From assembly GCA_004552395.1 (NCBI GenBank), contig SFOK01000063.1:1-9993 (forward strand): 9,993 nucleotides of DNA, given 5' to 3'. This document shows, piece after piece, positions 5,514 through 9,993 of the stretch. The position numbers were made by a program, and so were the translations under genes. The stretch is from Bacteroidales bacterium (GTDB lineage: Bacteria > Bacteroidota > Bacteroidia > Bacteroidales > Muribaculaceae). The notes under the pieces were generated by a model. The model did no database searches. It was not told the DNA's origin and saw only the letters and a list, made by a program, of their open reading frames with translations. Numbering within the stretch: position 1 is the first letter of the stretch; each line of letters begins with the position of its first letter.

Positions 5514-6986
5514 ATGGCCGAAATCCCCACCGACATATTGCAACGTAAGATAGCTATCCGCAAGCAGCTGTTGGAAATGGACGCTCCGCGCCTGTTTCGG
5601 CAGTTCATACCCTTTATGAACCCTGCCTACGACAGACAGTGGTACCACACGCTGATAGCCGACCGCTGCCAAGACCTGTTGGAGGGGCGTATTCGCAACC
5701 TTATGGTCTTCGTCCCCCCGCAGCACGGCAAGAGCGAAATCGTGTCGCGCTGTTTCCCCGCCTATGCTTTCGGGCGATTCCCCAATTTGAAGATTGTCGG
5801 CTGCTCCTATTCGGCCACCCTCGCACAGCAGTTCTCTCGCGGCATACAGCGCATTATGGATAGCCAAGAGTACAGCCGCATATTCCCGAACACCCGCCTC
5901 AACGGGTCGAATGTGCGCACGCTGACACGCGGCTACCTCCGCAATGTTGACCTGTTCGAGATAGTGAACCACAAAGGCTTCTATAAAACACAGGGCGTGT
6001 GCGGCGGCTTGACAGGTACGGCGGTTGACATCGCTATCATCGACGACCCTGTTAAGGACGCTATCGAAGCGTACAGCCCCACATACCGAGAGCGCGTGTG
6101 GGATTGGTACACTTCCGTCCTGTTGACCCGTCTGCACAATAACTCGCGGCAACTGTTCATTATGACCCGTTGGCACGAGGACGATTTAGCGGGGCGCATC
6201 TTACAGCGTGAACCCGAAAATTGGACGGTTATCACGATACCCGCTATTCGGGAGTCTTTGGACGACGGCAACGATATGGACCCGCGACAGGTCGGCGAAG
6301 CCCTGTGGCCGAGCAAGCATAGCCTCGAAAGGCTATTGGCCGCACAGACCCGTTCCCCGCGTGTCTTTTCTGCCCTGTATCAGCAGCACCCGACAGCCGA
6401 CGGCGGCAACATCGTGAAGCGTGAATGGTTCAAGCACATCAGTCTCGCAGACTTCGAGCGTATGCACAACGGCGAGCCGATAATCTTCTTCATCGACACG
6501 GCGTACACAGACAAGACGACCAACGACCCGTCGGGTATCATCGCCACCTGTAAAATCGGGAACGACCTGTATATCACTCACGCCCAAAAGGTGTATAAGA
6601 ACTTCCCCGATTTTATCCGCTTCATCCCCCCGTATGTCAAGGCGCACGGGTACACCTCGCGCTCCACGATACGCATAGAACCCAAGGCCAACGGTATCTC
6701 CGTGATAGACCAAATCAAAGACGTAACCGCCCTCAACGTGACGCGCACACCGACCCCCACGGACAGCAAGGAAACCCGCCTCAACGCGGCCTCGCCCTGT
6801 GTGGAGTGTGGCCGCGTGGTGCTTGTGGACGGGGCGTGGAACGACGAGTTTATCGAGGAGATATGCGGCTTCCCCGTGAAGCCCCACGACGAGTTCGTGG
6901 ACGACCTGTGCTATGCTGTTTCGTACCACTTGACAAGCCCGTTCAAGCCCATAGACCGCGACCGTTTGGCTCGCATAGTTCATTAA
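5514..6986 (+). CDS. terL: Terminase large subunit (ATPase and nuclease)
   Basis: This 490-aa protein packages DNA into the prohead. The ATPase half shows Walker A VPPQHGKS (67-74), a second strand IVGCSYSATLAQQFS, Walker B VDIAIIDDP (171-179), and the coupling-type motif MTRWHEDDLAGR (217-228). The RNase H-like nuclease half shows D328 in FFIDTAYTD, E389 in IRIEPKANG, and D463/D464 in DEFVDDLCYA, the three acidic sites expected for metal-dependent cleavage of concatemers. The length is normal for the family and no break is visible. ATG 5514 lies six bases after the small-terminase stop. This gene is the best single marker for placing the phage by phylogeny. Confidence 0.97.
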   Translation: MAEIPTDILQRKIAIRKQLLEMDAPRLFRQFIPFMNPAYDRQWYHTLIADRCQDLLEGRIRNLMVFVPPQHGKSEIVSRCFPAYAFGRFPNLKIVGCSYSATLAQQFSRGIQRIMDSQEYSRIFPNTRLNGSNVRTLTRGYLRNVDLFEIVNHKGFYKTQGVCGGLTGTAVDIAIIDDPVKDAIEAYSPTYRERVWDWYTSVLLTRLHNNSRQLFIMTRWHEDDLAGRILQREPENWTVITIPAIRESLDDGNDMDPRQVGEALWPSKHSLERLLAAQTRSPRVFSALYQQHPTADGGNIVKREWFKHISLADFERMHNGEPIIFFIDTAYTDKTTNDPSGIIATCKIGNDLYITHAQKVYKNFPDFIRFIPPYVKAHGYTSRSTIRIEPKANGISVIDQIKDVTALNVTRTPTPTDSKETRLNAASPCVECGRVVLVDGAWNDEFIEEICGFPVKPHDEFVDDLCYAVSYHLTSPFKPIDRDRLARIVH

Positions 6987-7010
6987 CCCATTAACACCAA
7001 CAAACAAGCA

Positions 7011-8417
7011 ATGACAATCGAAGAAATCTTACGATCCACGGAGCTGACGGCCACGGAAAAGGTCAACCACCTCCAAGAGAAAATTATCAACGTCCCCGCG
7101 TGGAGCGGACCGAAAGGCCTCGTCAACGCCTATGATCCGAAGCGACACCCCGTCATGGATAAGTCGCTATACCCCGACGAAACAACGGGTAAAAACGGCG
7201 TAAACAAAGTGTCCCGCATAACCCTCGACCTCCCGCGCCTCGCGGCCAAACGAATGACCGAGTTGGTGTGCGGCATACCTATCAAGCGCATCTATCGTCC
7301 CGAAAACGACAAGCAGAAAGAGGTCGCCACATACATAGAGAAAATCTTTGACCGCTGCCGCATTGACTGCGTGAACATCGAGCGACTGAATATGCTGTTT
7401 TCGGGCTGTGAGTTTATGACGCTGTGGTATGTTGTCGAAAGCCCGAACACTCAATACGGGTTCAACAGCCGCGTCAAGTTCCGCTGCCGCAACTTCTCGC
7501 CTATGCTCGGCGACGCCCTATACCCCCTGTTTGACGAGTACGGCGATATGACCGCTATGTCGGTTGCTTACACCCGCACAGTAGGCAAACGCGAGGTTCA
7601 GTATTTGGACGCTTACACGGCCACGAAACACGTTAAATTCAGTTCCGAAACAGGACACTGGGAAATCATCATCGACGAGGATATTTCGGTCGGCAAAATC
7701 CCCGCCGTCTATTGCTATCGCCCCACGCCGATATGGGAGAACACAGCCGATAACGTTTATGAAATCGAATGGGCGTTGAGCCGCAACGGCAACTACCTCC
7801 GCGAGAACTCCAAACCCCTGTTCTGTGTGTTCGCCGACGAGCAGATAGACTACGGCGACGAGGGTTCGCCCAACGACGGCAAGGGCGTTCTGCAATATCC
7901 CAAGGGCAGCACAGCGGGCTATGTGACGTGGGCACAGGCTATCGAGAACCTCAAGTTCTATACCGACACAATCCGCTCCATGTTCTTTACACAGCTTCAG
8001 CTCCCCGATTGGAGCTACGAGAAGATGTCGCAACAGGCGTTGTCGGGCGAGAGCCGCAAGCAACTGTTCATCGACGCGCAGATGAAAGTCAAGGACGAGA
8101 GCGGGCGTATCATCGAGGCTTGCGACCGTGAAGTGAACGTCGTCAAGGCGTTCCTCAAAATCGTACTCGGCGAGGGCTATGCCGCCGACATCGACGCGCT
8201 CCCTGTTGAAACCCGCATAACCCCGTTTGCAATAACCGACAAGACGGAAACCGTGTCAACCCTGTTAGCCGCCAACGGCAATATGCCGATTATGTCGCAG
8301 CGTGAGTCCATTGAGGAATACGGGCAGAGCAATGATGTTGACCGCACCCTCGCGGAGATAGCTGCACAGCAGCAGGGGGACGTTTTCGAGAATCCCGACG
8401 CGCAGATGTTCAAATAA
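7011..8417 (+). CDS. Portal protein, SPP1 gp6-like
   Basis: This 468-aa protein sits where a portal is expected, 24 bases after the large terminase. The family features visible are a helical N-terminus, DKSLYPDETTG and NKVSRITLDLPRLAAKRMTELVCGIP in the clip/wing region, a beta-rich middle (residues about 150-260), a long stem-like helix region (VTWAQAIENLKFYTDTIRSMFF), then SGESRKQLFIDAQMK. A disordered acidic tail (IAAQQQGDVFENPDAQ) ends it. It would form the twelve-subunit ring at one capsid vertex that holds the terminase and later the tail. The leader is A-rich with no Shine-Dalgarno sequence. The identification is by family resemblance and gene order. Confidence 0.9.
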   Translation: MTIEEILRSTELTATEKVNHLQEKIINVPAWSGPKGLVNAYDPKRHPVMDKSLYPDETTGKNGVNKVSRITLDLPRLAAKRMTELVCGIPIKRIYRPENDKQKEVATYIEKIFDRCRIDCVNIERLNMLFSGCEFMTLWYVVESPNTQYGFNSRVKFRCRNFSPMLGDALYPLFDEYGDMTAMSVAYTRTVGKREVQYLDAYTATKHVKFSSETGHWEIIIDEDISVGKIPAVYCYRPTPIWENTADNVYEIEWALSRNGNYLRENSKPLFCVFADEQIDYGDEGSPNDGKGVLQYPKGSTAGYVTWAQAIENLKFYTDTIRSMFFTQLQLPDWSYEKMSQQALSGESRKQLFIDAQMKVKDESGRIIEACDREVNVVKAFLKIVLGEGYAADIDALPVETRITPFAITDKTETVSTLLAANGNMPIMSQRESIEEYGQSNDVDRTLAEIAAQQQGDVFENPDAQMFK

Positions 8418-8539
8418 GCCCGTACAGCCGCGTTCAACCCGCTATGCGATAATTTAGCTATCTGCGACACGAAAGGCCGCGAGAGCCGCCCCAAAACGCC
8501 CCACACGGCCTTTTGCGTCGCTTTATCTATTTCCCTATT
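8418..8539 (+). other. Gap between portal and small Cys-rich gene, with one long-loop hairpin
   Basis: This 122-base stretch breaks the tight packing of the module. AAAGGCCG (8472-8479) can pair perfectly with CGGCCTTT (8506-8513) around a 26-base C-rich loop, and one more T follows. It could be a partial terminator or processing site. The frame open from a TTG at 8513 reaches the ATG at 8540 but looks like read-back. I see no match to the Bacteroidetes promoter consensus here. Confidence 0.3.
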
Positions 8540-8758
8540 ATGGCAAAATCAACCCGCGCCCGTGCAAAACAGCCCGACAACCCGTTCCCCGACAAGACCT
8601 GTCGGGATTGCGCCCATAGCTATGATTGGCACAACCGATCATTCCACGACGGCCATTTAATCCTCTGCCGCTGTCCCCACAACGACAAGAGCCAACACGG
8701 CAAGTTCTGTAAATTCCTGTCGGACGCGGCCTGTATCACGTTCAAACAAAGGCAATAA
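8540..8758 (+). CDS. Small CRxCxH Cys-rich protein (72 aa), possible zinc binder
   Basis: This 72-aa protein is basic and disordered for about 18 residues, then has CRDCAH (C21, C24, H26), a His-rich middle (HNRSFHDGH), CRCPH (C43, C45, H47), C57 and C65. Six cysteines and several histidines could bind one or two metal ions. The CRxCxH opening repeats that of the 113-aa protein at 593-934, although the rest is hard to align by eye. It lies between the portal and the minor head gene, with three bases before the next start, so late expression is likely. The function is unknown; a small nucleic-acid-binding or scaffold-associated protein is conceivable. ATG 8540 was chosen over a TTG at 8513 in the same frame. 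Confidence 0.7.
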   Translation: MAKSTRARAKQPDNPFPDKTCRDCAHSYDWHNRSFHDGHLILCRCPHNDKSQHGKFCKFLSDAACITFKQRQ

Positions 8759-8761
8759 GTT

Positions 8762-9993
8762 ATGGCAAAGATGAACCCTTACGACAGGCGGCACAGGGCG
8801 AACCTCACGATGTACCAAAAGATGATCGAGGCTATCTATAACTCGGCGGCTGCGGAGGCCGCACAGATAGCTGCGAACACCCGTGGCATTGACACCGATA
8901 CCCCGTTCCGCTTCGATGATTACCCGCAGACGCGCAAGCGTGTGGCCGAGCTTATGGCGCGGCTGAAATCCCGCATATCCGTTACCGTCGTGAACGGCAT
9001 AGACGCGGAATGGACGCTCGCCAACAATAAGAACAATGAATTGGCAAACAGGGTGTTCGGCGACAACGTGGGGCGGCTTTCACAGGCCGCTTACCGCCGC
9101 TATTACAGCACCAACGACAATGCCCGCCAAGCGTTCCAAGCCCGCAAGGTCAGCGGCCTCAACCTGTCCGAGCGCGTGTGGATGTACGCCGAGCAGTTCA
9201 AGAAGGAAATCGAAATGGGGCTTGACGTGGGGCTACGCAACGGCCTGTCAGCTGATGAAATGTCCCGCGACCTCCGCTCCTATCTGCGCCACCCCGACAA
9301 GCTCTTTCGGCGTGTCCGTGACGAGCGCGGGCAGCTCCACCTGTCGAAAGCCGCCGCCGCTTACCACCCTGGCCGTGGCGTATATCGCAGCAGCTATATG
9401 AACGCCCGACGGCTCGCGGCCACGGAAACCAATATCGCCTACCGCACGAGCGACCACACCCGTTGGCAGCAGATGGATTTCGTTGTAGGTATAGAGATAT
9501 GCCTGTCAAATAACCACACGTGCAAAGGACCCGACGGCAAGCCGCACCCATTCTATGACATCTGCGACGAGCTTGCGGGGCGTTACCCGAAGGATTTCAA
9601 GTTTACAGGGTGGCACCCGCATTGTCGCTGCCACGCTGTGTCTATCTTGAAGACCCAAAATGAGATTGCCGAGGACACCCGCAAAATTATGAACGGGGAA
9701 GCTCCCGACACCCCATCTGTCAACGAGGTTCGCGACGTGCCGCCCGCGTTCCGTGATTGGGTTCAAAACAATGCTGCCCGCATAGTCAAATCTAATTCGC
9801 TGCCGTACTTTATGAAGGACAATCCTTCTTTCGTAAGCAAGGCGTTTGGCGAATCGCAAAAGCATACAAGAATTGCATCCGTTATGGGACAGTCGGGAGT
9901 TTTCAATTATGCCGAACGGATGAAAAATGATTATCCCAAAACAGCCGCCCTATGGGATGAACTCGATGATGGCAAAATTCGCAGCGATATTGA
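8762..9993 (+). CDS. Minor head / head morphogenesis protein, Mu gpF-like (3' partial)
   Basis: The frame is open from ATG 8762 to the window end, giving 410 residues without a stop. The N-terminal 200 residues are helical and charged. Residues about 215-295 carry the Mu gpF / SPP1 gp7-like signature: RLAATETNIAYR, then paired cysteines C247, C254 and C268, and WHPHCRCH (284-291), a His/Cys end typical of the family. Such proteins sit at or near the portal and help head assembly or DNA entry. After residue 300 an extra region begins (VPPAFRDWVQNNAARI, then SLPYFMKDNPSFV), which the gpF-like domain does not explain. In this class of phage such tails can carry added enzymatic or toxin-like domains, but too little is visible to say. 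Base use becomes more AT-rich towards the end. Confidence 0.85.
   Translation, partial: MAKMNPYDRRHRANLTMYQKMIEAIYNSAAAEAAQIAANTRGIDTDTPFRFDDYPQTRKRVAELMARLKSRISVTVVNGIDAEWTLANNKNNELANRVFGDNVGRLSQAAYRRYYSTNDNARQAFQARKVSGLNLSERVWMYAEQFKKEIEMGLDVGLRNGLSADEMSRDLRSYLRHPDKLFRRVRDERGQLHLSKAAAAYHPGRGVYRSSYMNARRLAATETNIAYRTSDHTRWQQMDFVVGIEICLSNNHTCKGPDGKPHPFYDICDELAGRYPKDFKFTGWHPHCRCHAVSILKTQNEIAEDTRKIMNGEAPDTPSVNEVRDVPPAFRDWVQNNAARIVKSNSLPYFMKDNPSFVSKAFGESQKHTRIASVMGQSGVFNYAERMKNDYPKTAALWDELDDGKIRSDI

Noticed and set aside
5493..7007. Long - strand frames opposite terL (5493-6176 and 6333-7007)
   Set aside because: The + strand carries an intact terminase with all motifs. These frames are codon-bias shadows.
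9036..9401. 121-aa + strand open frame
   Set aside because: It lies inside the minor head frame that runs unbroken from 8762 to the end and has a low-complexity Ser/Thr/Pro-rich translation.
1..9993. tRNA genes, CRISPR arrays, insertion sequences, integrase or att repeats
   Set aside because: I read through the window and saw no tRNA-like cloverleaf, regularly spaced repeat, transposase or integrase motif, or terminal repeat pair.

Overview
The window is a contiguous block of a tailed-phage (Caudoviricetes) genome or prophage. The likely host is in the Bacteroidales. Three things point there: starts lack convincing Shine-Dalgarno sequences and often follow A-rich leaders; the one clear promoter (2052-2082) has the Bacteroidetes layout TTTG-like / N19 / TAnnTTTG; and the terminase, portal and minor head genes follow one another in standard order. 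All genes lie on the + strand and are packed tightly, often overlapping by a few bases. There is no tRNA, CRISPR array, insertion sequence, integrase or att site, so lytic phage and prophage cannot be told apart here.

Region 1 (1-1541) holds small genes: the tail end of an upstream frame, a 66-aa unknown, a MazG-like NTP pyrophosphohydrolase, a Cys-rich protein with a CRxCxH motif, an 82-aa unknown, and a 122-aa protein whose last residues mimic the C-terminal acidic tip of single-stranded DNA-binding proteins. Region 2 (1542-2101) has two tandem stem-loops, a small PD-(D/E)XK nuclease of the Vsr/DUF559-like kind, and a promoter.

Region 3 (2102-4912) is the most unusual part: a three-gene S-adenosylmethionine (SAM) cassette. 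It encodes a compact SAM synthetase (MetK-like), a ParB-like/DNA methyltransferase fusion, and a very short SAM-decarboxylase-family (SpeD-like) pyruvoyl enzyme. The cassette sits directly behind the promoter and overlaps into the terminase genes. The phage therefore appears to encode synthesis of SAM, a SAM-using DNA modification enzyme, and an enzyme that may decarboxylate SAM (or another amino acid) for polyamine chemistry, probably expressed with the packaging genes.

Region 4 (4905-9993) is the packaging and head module: probable small terminase, large terminase, SPP1 gp6-like portal, a second small CRxCxH protein, and a Mu gpF-like minor head protein with a long C-terminal extension cut by the window end. 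By-eye counting also shows that GATC is scarce across the whole window.
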